This document shows, piece after piece, positions 43,270-55,699 of a DNA stretch of 64,000 nucleotides. The notes under the pieces were generated by a model. That model did no database searches, had not been told where the DNA came from, and was given only the letters and a program-made list of their open reading frames with translations. Each line of letters opens with the position of its first letter. The stretch's first letter is position 1. Source of the DNA: Corythucha ciliata (lineage: Eukaryota > Arthropoda > Insecta > Hemiptera > Tingidae); NCBI GenBank assembly GCA_038030265.1, contig CM075943.1:13888001-13952000 (forward strand). The letters are read 5' to 3'. A program made the position numbers and the translations under genes.

Positions 43270-44030
43270 ACATTCTGGGATAAAGCAGAGAAAAGCTCTA
43301 ATTCACAGCTGAACGCCATTTCTCGGCTTCAGTTCGTGGCTCAAACTAAGAAAAAGTGTTATTTGTATATATTCGTAGCTGAAAACTGAAAAAATCGCTA
43401 ATTCATAGCTAAAATTTACAGGAAAGCTGATTCACGGATAAAACCGGGAAAAATCGCTTATTGGCGGCTAAAAACGGGCAAAAACACAAATCCACGGCAA
43501 AAATATGGAAAATCGCTAAGTGATGGGCAAAATTTAGAAAATTCACTTGATCACGGCTAAAATAGACAAAAATCGAGAATTCTCGATCATAATGGAGAAA
43601 ATTGGTCATTCGCGGCTAAAATGGAGAAAACACTAATTCATGGCTTCTGAAGGAAAATTACTGACTGTGAACAAAATCGCTTATTCGCGTCAAAAATTGT
43701 GAAAAAGCGCTAACTCGCCGAACTGGGAAAAAGCGTTCATTAATAAAAAATGAGCGACTTTCCTTAATTTAAGCCGCTATTAATCTCGATTTAAGCGGTG
43801 TTTTGACGTTTTTTTTTTTTATTAAATTTTAGATGCAAATCAGCGAAGTTTTTCACGCTCAGTCATGAATTAGCGTTTTTATTTTTTATAAAAACGCAGA
43901 GTAGCACTGGAGTGTGAAAAAAACTCCAAATCGTGGCTAAAAGAATGTAACATCAAATCGCGTCTTCCAAATGCAACTTATTCGTGGCTGAAAGCGATCG
44001 AAATCGCTGATCCACGGCAGAATGAATTTC
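43270..44030. repeat. Short-period repeat array, family A, with an orientation switch
   Basis: Forward units (GCTAATTCATGGC, GCGGCTAAAATGGAGAAAA) run to about 43728, reverse units (TTAATTTAAGCCGCTATTAA) from about 43760 to 43900, then forward again. At the switch, AAGCGTTCAT and ATGAGCGACTT are an imperfect inverted pair. Confidence 0.7.
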
Positions 44031-44079
44031 CAAGCCCTTCCTTTGAAGAAGAAGAATAAAGGAAGAGATGTCGATGAAG

Positions 44080-44890
44080 GGAAGTGTCTGTCGGAAACTG
44101 TAAGTTTCGTCCTTCAAGCTGTCAATTTCGTCTTACAAAATTATCGATTTCGCCCCAGGAACAGACAGTTTTGAGTTGGAAACTGCCAATTTCCTCCCAA
44201 ATTGCTACCAAAACTTTATTTCGTGGTTCAGCATCAGACAATTTGTGCGTTGATCATGGGATTTTAAGAACCCTTCACCGGATGAAGTAGAGTACAAGAA
44301 TCTGGCTGTCAATTTCGTCCTTGAAGCTGTCAATTTCACGCTAGAAATGATAATTTCGTCATTCAAGACTGTCAGTTTTGTCATAAACATGGCCAATTTC
44401 GTAATATAATTGTCAATTTTGTCCTTGGAACATTCGATTTCAACTGGGAAATGTCAATTAGGTCATTCAAGACTCAATTTGGTCATAAGAACTATCGATT
44501 TCGTCCTTTCAACTGATAATTACGTTCTATAAAGTTAATTTCGGCGTTAAAAACTGCTAATTCGTCTTTGAAACGATTTTGTCCAGCAAACATGAATTTC
44601 GTGATTAAAACAGTCAATTTTGTAATTAAAAACTGTACATTTGGCCATTGAAAACGGCCAATTTCATACTGGAACCTATCAACAAACATATGCCCCGAAA
44701 GTGTCTATTTCGTTCGAGAAACTGCCAATTTCATCCTTGAAACTTTCAATTTTTGTCGTGTAAACTGTCAATTTCGTCCTTGGAACCGTCAATTTCGACG
44801 TTCATAACAGTCAAACTATCAATTCCCTTCTTCATTACTGTGAATTTTCTCTTATAGAAAGTTCCGTAGTGGAGTGGAAACTGATTTTTC
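44080..44890 (+). repeat. Short-period repeat array, family B
   Basis: Units of about 20-22 bp read CTGTCAATTTCGTCCTTGAA or close variants (for example 44310-44330, 44755-44800). The word CAATTTCGT is the most constant part. Confidence 0.8.
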
Positions 44891-45059
44891 CGGTGAAAAA
44901 GTTGAAATTGAGCCTCCGGAGCCCCAAAATATTTTTTAGGCTTCTATGTTTTTATCACCTCCTCGATCACGGACTGGAGAGTTGTAGGACCTGCTACAAA
45001 TGGCGCTGCTAGCTGCTAGTGTCGGCGCTACTGAGCACGCTCAAGTTTCATACCGGGAG

Positions 45060-45660
45060 ATCCTTCAAGAAGTGAATTTATTGGACTTAGCTTTTTGAAA
45101 TAGCAATTTTGTGGGCCCGTCGCAATCGAATAAACAAATTCCGTGGGTTCGGCTCTTTAAATTATCAATTTGAAGGGTTCGGTTTAACCGATAAGCCAAT
45201 TTCGTGATTTTGCAATCTTCAAAAGCCAATTTCGCGAGGTTTTCCTCATTCGAAAATTCAATTTTGCGGGAGTTTTAAAAATCTAATTTTGAGGATTTGA
45301 CTCTTTAATGCCTCAATTTGGCTTATTTATCTTCTTTTTAAAATCAAGTCTTGGGTTTGATCCACTTCAGCAACCAAATTTCATGGATTTGGCTATTTAG
45401 GGGGTCAGGCTCAAACACGCCAATTTCACATTGGCATGTTTGGATCTTTCAAGACCCCTTTTTGTAGATATGGCGCCTTCAAAGTCAATTTCGCCGATTT
45501 TTATGGTTCAAAAATCCAATTTTTTGGGGCTAAATTCTTCAAAACCCAAATTATTCGGTTTTTAGCTCTGTAAAACCCCAATTTATCGGATTTTCACTCC
45601 ATTACAAATAATTATTTTCTGAGCTTGGGCATTTCATAACGCCAATATAATCGTTTGAAC
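45060..45660 (-). repeat. Short-period repeat array, family C (reverse orientation)
   Basis: Units such as CTTCAAAAGCCAATTTCGCG then AGGTTTT, and AAACCAATTTCATGGATTTG, spaced about 28-30 bp. Confidence 0.7.
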
Positions 45661-48389
45661 AGAAGTGCACCTCAAAACTGTAAAAAGTAAGCCGAGTGTA
45701 ACTCCTGTACGACTATTTTGTAATTATGTTTATTCCGAACCCGGGGCCCCCCATGGTTTGGGGCTCCTGGGCGGTCGCCTACCCTGTAAAAATGGTCCTG
45801 CGAGTCAGTTATCTGTAGAAATCAATTTTCAACAGTCAACTTCCTTTGAATTTTTGGTTCGACCGTCGGCAAATTGTGCGGAATCGTATTAACTCTCATG
45901 AGACACTGTTTGAACGGTGTTTACGCACTTTTTCAATTCTATGTTTATGGATTGGAATGGGAATAGGGATATCACTCTTATATAACATCACAGCATGACT
46001 AACCAGAAACACTTCAAGCGATATTCCCCTCCCACCCTCTCGGAATCGAAATCGATCAGCCGGAGTGCCGGTAGATCTATAAAAGAGACTGTAAATTAAT
46101 TCATCGACATATTTTTTTTGTTTAAAGTGCTGATACTACGGTATATTACAACACGCTTCACCAAATTTGCTAATGCCACCCTTCTCAGCTGCCATCTAAA
46201 GTTCTAAACGTCTAATTCACGAAACAAGTTTGGTGCATGCCTATACGCTCTTATTCGAGGGAGCCCGAGGTGTTCGATGAAAACCTTGTTAAATTTAAGT
46301 TTCAACAGGTGAGCTTAAAAGCAGTTTACTTTGGTAACGAGTTGTCTCTCATTTATTCTCGGAAGATTAAAAATCCTGCAAGGGTGCAGCGAGTTTATAT
46401 AATGAAAGGAACATTTTGAATTTCAGCTACGAGGCTGAGCTTGGTCAAGAGAAAGGGGTGAACCATGTTTAAAAAACCTGAAACTACATAAGCTTTCGTA
46501 TCTATTTGGTTCACACAAATTGTTAGAGGTTGCCTCTAGTGGCGTCCCAAACAATATACAATTTCAATAGTCGAGAAGACTGTGAAGGGGGAAACTGGTC
46601 GTGCCCGATAAGAAAAATATTGCCTTCTTCACTCGAATAGAACAGTATTTCCAGTTAGCTGCAGTACAAAAGTTGTTTTAAAGGAGAGGTGGAGCTGGTG
46701 AATTGTTTTTTCGAATGGTTTTCTCAATACTAAGGCCTTACTGCCCTCGAAAACACAACTTTTAAATATACATATTTTTCCAGACTTTAAATGAGTGCGT
46801 GCGATGATCGTGAAAGCTGTTTAGGATTTAGTTGAGCTGACTCAAGCGAATGATTTTATGCACAGTATGCTCAACCTACTTTCATCGCGGTTGAGGGTAA
46901 AAAAATGGAGAACATCTAAGGTAACTTTTCCAGTTTCTGCTAATCGGCCAACTGAAGGGAGCACTTTTTTTCCCCCACGAAGGAAAATTTCCGAATAAAT
47001 GTCAACGACATTTTTCGCTAACAGCGGTCAGAATTAATAGCTTTAGGTGTAAACGTCACAGTTATCGTAAATCGTTGTCTGCGGGCAAATTAGCTCTCCC
47101 TGTAAAACTCTCTTAGCCATACCACCATCACTATCGTAAAACACCACATCGAGAGGGAAAAAAACTCTTCCGAAAAATAAACTTTTTTTTTTCCTTCCCT
47201 AATAATAAACAACGAGTCGCCTCACCACTACCGCCGCCACAAAAACCGACAGTATTGAACTCCCGGAACTCCCCAACACGCGACGGGCGTGCTACTTAAA
47301 AATTAACGTCATTGCGTAGCACTTTTTCCCTCGACCGAAAGTACATTTTATTTTTCTTTCCCTCTTTTTAATATAATCGATGTTCATAAAATTATTGGAG
47401 TGTGTGAAGACTTTGAAAAGAAGTGTCAAGGAAGAGAAAAGAGAGGCATGAATTAGGGTTAATGCGGGAAAAAATAATGTTGGCGTTGGGAAAATACGTC
47501 CCTTGGAAATGACGTTATCCCTCAGAAATATCCGTAGCCGTCTGTCAAAAGATTTCTGTTATTGACAAGCTGCTTGATAGAAAGAGACAATCTGAGAGAG
47601 ATGTGTGTGAGAGAGAGAGAATGAGTTTTTCCCTCGAATAATCTATCGAACGGTAAATTTTAATGTTTTAGTGAATTTACAATTTGTCCTTTCTTGCTAT
47701 TGACTAAACAAAACAGTGCGTTTTTCAAAGCATTTGATACTCGAACAATAATATTATCGTATCGATACGCTCCCTTTCTAATTATAGCAAAGTACTTTGA
47801 ATGAATTAAATTAGGTATGCAACGGCCATCAGAGGGATATTGCATTTTGGCCGACGAATAACTTGTTCTCATTGGATGGAACAAAACATCATTTCTCAAT
47901 TCACAAAGAGCTCAAATGTCGGGGTTACTTCGGAATTTTCTTTTAATTGTTGTTTACTCGCAACAAAACAAAAATGGAAACGGGATTCTGAGCGAATGAC
48001 TATTCGATGAGAAAAACAACTCGTTCCTTCCGCCTTGGACCATTATACACACAGTCACACTGATGACATTGGTTATTAAAAAAAAAAAAAAAAAATTGAG
48101 CAGTTGAAGAAAATAATGTCAAAAGTGCGGGGTAAATAAAGGACTTCTTTGGGTGAAATTGTTATATATTTGCTTCAACTTCACAGTTCACGGTGTCATT
48201 GAAGAATAGAATGAAATGCGTTTATTTTTTGTTAACCGTGCTCGTGACGACTCGGAATTGTACCAGTCAAACTTGCAGCTATATAATTCCACCCAATACA
48301 GGTCGACTTCTGATACATTAAAATCAGCGACACTCTTACCGTCTCACTCTGGGTGAACGAACACCGCGTCCTATCGCGGGTTTTCATAA
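45661..48389. other. No recognised gene (2.7 kb)
   Basis: The sequence looks unique, with ordinary AT-rich composition. A GA microsatellite lies near 47606-47620 and poly-A (18) near 48078-48095. Open frames 47660-47899 (minus) and 46237-46419 carry no motif I recognise. Confidence 0.4.
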
Positions 48390-48950
48390 AAACATATCAG
48401 GAAAAAATGACAATTCGCTAACGAGTCAATTCGCGCCTAAACGGTTTCAAAGAGGCCTATAGCAGAACTTTTAAAAAGACCCGACCCACACCTATGAGAG
48501 CCCCCCCCCCCCAGGACCTGGCATGACAGGGGGAATCACACCTCACCACATTGCTATCCTCTAGCTTGCTAGTGGTATAGCGAGAGATGATGAGCAGAAA
48601 AACGCCAATTTGTTGCTAAAATTGAGAAAAACCGCTAATTCTCGGATAAAGTGCACAAAAAATCACTAATGCACGGCTAAGAAAGAAAAAAACACAAATT
48701 CGAGGTTGAAATTGAGAAAAAAAATAATTCGTGACTAAAGAAAAATATGTTATTAACGATTAAATCAAGAAAAACTTCTGATTTGCGGATATAGAAATGT
48801 GGAGAAACACTAATAAACGGCAAAAATTGAGAAAAATCGCAAATTAACGGATTAAATAAGAAAAAGCGCAGGTTCATGAATAAAGTGTGGAAAAACACAA
48901 ATAAATCACTGAATTGAAAAAACAAAAACTAGGTAATTCACTACAAACGC
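48390..48950 (+). repeat. Short-period repeat array, family A
   Basis: Forward units (for example GCTAATTCTCGGATAAAGTG and CACGGCTAAGAAAGAAAAAA) with spacing of about 27-32 bp. Confidence 0.7.
48476..48600 (+). repeat. Dispersed C-run repeat, copy 1
   Basis: GACCCACACCTATGAGAGC, then about 13 C, then CACATTGCTATCCTCTAGCT and AGCTTGCTAG. It recurs at 50630-50735 (GACCCACACCTATGGGAGC, C-run, CGCATTGCTATC, CCAGCTAGCTAGGAG). Both sit inside family A arrays. Confidence 0.75.
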
Positions 48951-49717
48951 TTTTTCTCAGCTCTAGCTGGTGTGAATCAGTGTTTGTTTGTTTGTTTGTT
49001 TGCTTGTTTGTTTTTTCTTATAGCTATGAATTTGTCGTTTTTCTCAGATTTAGCCATAAATTTGCTCTCATAGAAGGCGAGAAGAAAATTGTAACACACT
49101 TTACCCGCGAATTGTAACTTTCCTCAATTTTAGCCACGAATTAGCGTTTTTTTTAATGTGTGTATTTTTTCAATTTTAGCTGCATAGAAGCGTCTCTAAC
49201 CTATGAATCCGCGAATTTTCCTAATTTTAGATTCTCCTTGATTTTTATACAGGAATCGGATTTATTCCCAACTTGAGCCGCTAATTATGTGAATTTCTTA
49301 ATTTTTATATTCGGGAGTTAACGTTTTCCCACAACTTTATCCGCGGGCTTGCTATTTTTTTCGCGGTGAATTAGCGTTTTCTGCTAATATTGCAGTGGAT
49401 TAGCATATTTCACCCTCGCTACAATAGTGTCGTAACTCAAAAACATATTTTTTTCAGAAAACACCAAAAAACAGTTTTTGAAAACTTGACTGAAAACTGT
49501 TTTTTGTGTTTTTTTTTTTAAAAAATATGTTTTTGAGTTACAACACTTTTATAGCGAGGGTGCGATATATATTATCTTTTTTTTATATCTCTTTATATCT
49601 CTATATTCTGTTCATATCACTTTTTTATACACATATTCTCCATCACATCACGGTTGTGAATGTGCCATTTTCACCCTCATTTTGACCAGAATTAGCGTTG
49701 TTTTTGTCAATATTAGC
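48951..49717 (-). repeat. Short-period repeat array, family A (reverse orientation)
   Basis: Units such as TTTCCTCAATTTTAGCCACG then AATTAGCG (49112-49150). It contains the hairpin MITE M7 and ends at a palindrome at 49701-49740 where the array turns round. Confidence 0.75.
49411..49562. mobile_element. MITE M7, near-complete hairpin (~152 bp)
   Basis: The left arm CACCCTCGCTACAATAGTGT then CGTAACTCAAAAACATATTT pairs with the right arm AAATATGTTTTTGAGTTACA then ACACTTTTATAGCGAGGGTG. The centre also pairs (AAAAAACAGTTTTTG against TGAAAACTGTTTTTT), so almost the whole element would fold back. No coding capacity. Confidence 0.8.
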
Positions 49718-50629
49718 TCGCCGCTAAAAATTGACGAAAATGGCTTAATCAGCAGCTGAAAATGAAGAAAACACCAATTCGTGGATAAAATGAAGGAAAA
49801 TCGCTAATCCAAACGATAGAAACACTATTGCGCTGTTAAAACTGAGAAACAGTGCTAACTTCTGGCTAAAATCGTGGAAAACCATGGAGAAATTGCTAAT
49901 TCGCAGCTAAAATATTGGAAAACGCCAATTCGCGGCAAAAATTAACAAAATTCGTTAATTCACGAGTGTGAAACGCTATACACGCTGCTAAAAATAAGAA
50001 AAAGCGCTAATCCGCGGATAAAATTGATGAAAATCACTAATTCACGGCTGAAATTGAGTATAATTGCAATTTGCGTTAAAAGTAGGAAATTCGAGGCTTC
50101 CGCAGGCAGCAACTTTGAGGCTAAAATTGAGAAAAAGCGCCAAATTATGGCTATGAGTGAAAATCCCGCAAATCCGCGGCTGAAACAGTGAAAAAAACGC
50201 TAATCCATAGCCGGTGGTGAAAAAGAAAAATGATAATTCGACGCAAAATTTTATAAAAACCCGTTATTTTGCGGCTAATATTAATAACACACTTTGGGAA
50301 TATGCTAATTGCCATATCAAACTGAGAAAAGCTCTGATTCCCTGGTCCCTTGGTCAAAAAATAGAAAAAATCGCTAAATTGTCTCAAGGAAACACGAGGA
50401 AAGGTAAGAAACATCGCTAATTCGCTACTTTGTTGCTAAAGTCGAGAAGAGGTGCATTTTCAAGTCTATTGGTGGGAGGGGTGTGGACTACTCCGCTACT
50501 CCGCGGCTGAAATTGAGAAAGACTTTACACGCAGCTAAAATTGAGAAAATGCGCTAATTTGCTGGTAAAAGTTGACAAATGGCACTCATTGCAGGCAAAA
50601 GTAGAGGAATTCGCGGCTTAAGCTTAGTA

Positions 50630-50735
50630 GGACAGACCCACACCTATGGGAGCCCCCCCCCCCAATCCCTTCTCTTCACAACGCATTGCTATCTGCCAGC
50701 TAGCTAGGAGTATTGCGAAAGGTGACATGGAGATA
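50630..50735 (+). repeat. Dispersed C-run repeat, copy 2
   Basis: Second copy of the repeat at 48476-48600; the C-run is shorter here (about 11). Confidence 0.75.
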
Positions 50736-51521
50736 AACGCCGATTCACGACTGAAATATAGAAAAATCTCATTTAGTGGTTCAGATTGGGGAAAAGCGCT
50801 GATTCGTGGCTAAAATCAAGAAAAATCACCCAGAAAAAGCGCTAATTTGTGGCTAAAATCAAGAAAAAGCGCTCACGGCTGAAATGAGGAAAAACCTAAT
50901 TCGCTGCTAAAATTGAAAAAAAAAATAATAATAATAATTCATTCTCGCTTAAAACTTAGTCGAAATAATTTTAATTCGCGGCTAAAACTGAGGGAAAGTG
51001 CTAATCGGTGGCTAACACCGAGAAAAATACTAATTCGTGGCTAAAATGGAGAAAAATCGGTAATTCGCGAATAAAGTGTGCAAAAAGTATAATAAACAGC
51101 TCAAATTGGCAAAAATCACTAATTCACTGCTAAAATTGAGAAAACCGGTAATTTGCGGTAAAAATAAGGAAAAACGCTATATTGCGGCTAAAATTAAGAA
51201 AAACAAACTATTCCCAGCTAAAATTGGGGAGTAGGTATTTTAATTCACGGTTAATATTGAGGGAAAGTGCTAATCGGCGCGCAGCGGCGTGGAAAAAAGC
51301 TAATAAACAGCACACACTGATTCACTGCTAAAATTAAGGAAAACGCCAATTCACGGCAAAAGTTGAGAAAAATCGCTGATTAGCGGTTTTAAATTTGAGA
51401 AAAAGCAGGCTCAGCTAATATTGAAAAAAAAAGAAGCAAATTTGGTTTAAAGAGGCAAATTCGTGACTAAATTATTACTACTAACTAGAATTTTTGGTTT
51501 TAAAGCGTTGATTCGCGTATA

Positions 51522-51664
51522 AAGCCCTGTTCACACGATGCAATGTTTGAAGCTTAATTGCATGCTGGATTTTTAAAAACATCCGGTCACTACCAAGGAA
51601 CATATGTTTTTAAAAAACCATCATGCAATATAACTTCAAACATTGCATCGTGTGAACCGGGCTT
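51522..51664. mobile_element. MITE M8, long-arm hairpin (143 bp)
   Basis: AAGCCCTGTTCACACGATGC then AATGTTTGAAG at the left pairs with CTTCAAACATT then GCATCGTGTGAACCGGGCTT at the right. Complementarity goes on through GCATGCTGG/CCATCATGC and TTTTTAAAAACAT/ATGTTTTTAAAAA. It lies inside a family A array; the arms are about 60 bp with few mismatches. Confidence 0.85.
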
Positions 51665-52485
51665 AATATTGAGAAAAATCGCTCATTTGCCGCTAAAAAT
51701 AAGGAAAATACACCAATTCTCGAAGAGGCAACCATCACGGCTGGTATCTGAAGACAATTTCGCTGCTTAAATGAAGAAGAAAATGCGCCAACCCAAAGCT
51801 TCTTCAGGCCTTTCAGTAAGAGGCTAAAATTTAGTATGCTAGTTCTAGTGGCAAACGGCGTACGGGGCACAAAAGTTTGAAAACAAAAAAAACGCGAACA
51901 TTCGCTACAAAAATAAGCGGAAATCGCTTATTCGTAGCCAAAGGCGACAAAAATGACGAATTAACGGCTAAAAATAGATAAAAGCTCTAAATCGAGGGTA
52001 TAATTGTGAAAAAGCGCTAATACGAGACTTTATTAAAATTGAGAAATACGCTAATTCGCGGTTCAAGAGGAGGAAATCAGCAAATTCGCGGTTAAAATTG
52101 AGAAAAACGGCATTTCGGGCTTAAAATAAAGAAATCATTCGCGGCTCTATAACTGAGAAAACTCGCTATATTTCCTGGCAAAAATTGAGACAAGCGCTTT
52201 GGAGCTAAAATGAAGAAATAGCGTAATTCGCGGCTACAGTTGACAAGATACACTCATTCTCGGATTATAGAATGCGGTGAAAAACGCCAACATGTGAAAG
52301 CTCCATCTCGGATCAACTTGAAAAAATCAGCTAGTTCACGGCTAAAATAGACTAGAAGCTGTGAAAATTATGAAAGCTTTAATGCGTGACAAAAATTGGG
52401 GGGGGGGCGCTAATTGTACGCGGCTGAAAACTGCGATAAACCACTAATTCCCGACAAAAATTGAGAAAACGCTAAGTATTCATCT

Positions 52486-54404
52486 TTATCACCTCCTCCA
52501 CCACGGACCACTCACCCACAAACATGAAGAAGGCATTTCATGCCGTCACACTCAAGTGACTTGAAGAATTTTGGTGAATATAAAACCAATTTCACTCCTC
52601 TTTGAAATCGCTGATTGAAAATATAAAACGACTTTGGTGGGGGGCGGGGAGAGGTTGAGCACTTCCAAATCGTAACTTCTAGAAAATCCTGACTTGAATG
52701 AAAGCCATCCAATGGGACTTTCCCTGTTAACGTCACCCTCCAGGACAAGACGTCTCAACTGGATTTAACCAAAGGAAAACCCGGGGGTGTAATAATAGTT
52801 GCTGGGTGTGAAGTGAGCTGAATGCTGTACACACAATGGTCTTCCCAAATCTCTGCACATACAATGGTCCCTCGATTTTCAAGTAAGAATTGGAAGAAAA
52901 TTATTTTCTTTCAAAACGCGAGGGAAAAAGGCGTTCGTATTGCGGTACAGTTTAGGTGTTACCGTTCCTACTTCTCTGTTACTTCATGTTTTTATTCGCT
53001 TCCCTTCAAAATGCAAAGTTGGTAGACATAATAACTTTGGTAATTTATTTCAGCCGTGCGAGTACAGAAGCTGTAAGAGGGTTAGTCCGGTAGCATAAAA
53101 AAAAAAGTTCGAAGGCTAACGACCGAGGGAAGACGAATGTACGAAATTTTGAATGGGAATTCTGCGTGGAAGGGAATTACCGCTTTTATTCCTCGACAAC
53201 CAAGTCCTTCTGTTATTATACTGGGCCCAAAAAATATGGTATAGCGAGTTAAAATTTATTTACATAAGTTCGTATAACAGACGATCAAAAACCAATAAAA
53301 CCTGTTCAAAATATAATTTTTCTCCGTTTTTTACACAGCGACTGGGCTTTCGCATAAGAGAGGTATTGATTTGTTCCCTCAGTCCCTTCCTCACTTTATT
53401 CCATCACCACGCCTTTTATTCTCCTATTGGGAGAGGGGGGGGGGCTCCTTTTTGATCAGACGGAGAATGGAGTTTGGAATTTACAAAAGGGTTGAAGCGA
53501 ATTAAAAAAAAAAGGTGAATAGTTTAGGGGTTTGAGCGCACGCGTCAACCACACCACGCAGTCTAAGGTTTTAACGGTGTGAAACCATACTGAACAAGAT
53601 TGGAGATTCAGCAAGCTTCGGAGGGGTTTATTCTGAGTTGAATAATAAACTTTAAAATTTTAAATTCTTCGTGAATCTTGAAGTGGTTAAGTCGAAGCCT
53701 GAGGGAAGAATTGGGATCAGGTGAGGCAATATGTGGAGTTATAAGATGTTAGTCATTTAGACACCCTCTGAATTTAAAGCGGAAAAGAAACTTGGGAAAC
53801 CCTTTTTCCCACTTCTTTTAGTTCAGCCTGCTCTGAAAGCAGCCATGGGAGCAGTTTTGAAAACGCAAGCTTTGGAAAAAGACAAACATTGAGTTTTCTG
53901 CGTTGCAGACTTGCAGAGCTATAAGAAAAACCCCAATCTTCGTGAACCTTCCTTTGCTCAGCTCAATTATTCTGTATTGTTTTAATGGGCAGTTTTAGAA
54001 TTTATAGAAACTGATGATACCCCTCTCCCACCACTACGAGCGACGTTATTATTAAATGACGTAAATCCTTCCAACATTTTATATGGGAACAGTTTATTAT
54101 CACTGTAATACTCGCCAGTTTCATGCACGTCTATAAACTTTAAAAAATGCAAACAGCCCGCATGTTAAGCGTCATACGGCTTTCCGCTGGAGCAAAATCG
54201 ATAATTACAACTTGTTGACTATATTGATCCACTTGTTAGCATGCAACCTTTGTTACGAGATTATAACGCTTCTAATAAAAAGGAAGAAGAACGCTGGATC
54301 CGGGCGAAGCAACATCAGGGAGTAAACGGTGGACTCTTTTAATTGAAATCGTAACATCCGAAAATCGTAAGCCCCCGAAAAGCTTGAAAATGTGAAAAAA
54401 AAAA
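52486..54404. other. No recognised gene (1.9 kb)
   Basis: TTTATCACCTCCTCCACCACGG near 52484 resembles TTTATCACCTCCTCGATCACGG near 44950, so an old repeat end may lie at both array borders. G-run near 53436. The open frames at 53153-53455 and 52512-52758 carry no motif. Confidence 0.4.
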
Positions 54405-54516
54405 TGGTATTTTAGGCTTTGATCAAATGATACGCGACTAACATTCAGAGTAAGCGCTTATTTGCGAAAAAAAAAATCACTATTTCGTGGCTATAAATTG
54501 AGAAATAGTATATTTC

Positions 54517-54860
54517 ACAACGAGTGGGGAAAGCGTCACTTTACGCGCGAGTTATGTTTGGCGATCGAGTCGAAGCCGAGTTCGCTAATTACTAAAACAA
54601 CGAGCGCGTAAAGACGCTTTTCATGAGTTGCGAACGCTATTTTTCGCTCGACCGCCCAAATATGTGAGGCACATCACCACGATTCACTCCTAACAGTGAC
54701 GGAAAGTACTTTACATCACTTCTAGCAGGACGTAAAGTACTTTCGTTCACTCCCTCTCGTAAAGTAAGCATTTAAAACGCTGAGATTAAAGTGTTCCTTT
54801 TGTGGTGAGGTTCCCATGGTGGAAATAGCCACTTTCTCCGTTGGTCAAGCGAAAACGATA
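54517..54860 (+). repeat. Dispersed repeat R320, copy 3 (~344 bp)
   Basis: It aligns with 42862-43205 from GGGGAAAGCGTCACTTTACG to GGTCAAGCGAAAAC, with small indels (an added AAA at TTACTAAAACAACGAG). It is flanked on both sides by short family A tracts (54405-54510 and 54861-55145), as the other copies are. Confidence 0.8.
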
Positions 54861-55145
54861 ATTCCTGGCCATAACTGAGTAAAAGCGTTGATTCCTGCGA
54901 GTATAAAATTCAGAAAAAGCAGCGATGAATCGTTCATATACAGTGCTTGAAGTGCCAATTTTTTGGAAAGTACGCGACAAAAGGTTCAGAAAAAATGGCT
55001 AACGTTCGCGGCGAAAATAGTGGAAAAACGGGAATTCTTAGCAAAAATATGACAAATTAGCAGCTAAAAAATGGGAAACTCTAAATTACGATAAATAATT
55101 GAGAAAAAGCATCAATTATTCGCTCAGTACGCACAGCTAATTTTC
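54861..55145 (+). repeat. Short-period repeats, family A
   Basis: A few forward units such as GATTCCTGCGAGTATAAAAT then TCAGAAAAAG. Confidence 0.55.
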
Positions 55146-55229
55146 ATAAAACCAGGGGCGGATTTAAGGTGAAATATTTAGAGGGGCTTAGCCGTAAGCT
55201 CATGATCCCCCCCCCCCCTATCTCACAGA

Positions 55230-55650
55230 TCAAGTTAAATTCCAATTTTTGTGGATTATTGCTCTCAGAACGAATTTCAAAGGTTTTCCTCGCTAAAAAA
55301 ACCAATGTCACAGAATTGACTCCCTAAAAAGCCAATTTGACACCGGGTTGACTCTTCATGAATGCAATTCCGCTCATTAGACGCACTTTCGATGTCCAAG
55401 TATCACGGATTGAACACACCGCAAAACCCAATTTCGTGGTTTTGGCAACTTCAATAACAAAATTTGCCGGTTTGGCACTTTTTAGGACCAAATTTGTTGG
55501 ATTTCGTAGGTCAGAAACAAATTTCGTGAGGCTGGCTCCCTTAAGACAAGCCAATTTAACGGGATTTCGCACATTTTTAAAGACAAATGAACGTACTGGC
55601 TAAATTTCATGGCTCTGGCTGTTTTTAAAAACAAAATATTGCAGAGTCCA
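55230..55650 (-). repeat. Short-period repeat array, family C (reverse orientation)
   Basis: Units such as CCAATTTCGTGGTTTTGGCA and GGACCAAATTTGTTGGATTT repeat about every 30 bp. It is preceded by a C-run near 55207. Confidence 0.65.
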
Positions 55651-55699
55651 GACGCGGACCCAAGATTTAGTCGAGGGAGAGGCTTAAGAAATAGTGTGC

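Larger units (their letters stand above)
49718..52485 (+). repeat. Short-period repeat array, family A, 2.7 kb
   Basis: This is one of the clearest family A tracts. CTAATTCGTGGCTAAAATGG then AGAAAAATCG (about 51031-51060) and CGGCTAAAATTAAGAAAAAC show units close to 29-30 bp. It contains the C-run repeat copy 2 (50630-50735) and MITE M8 (51522-51664). Confidence 0.85.
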
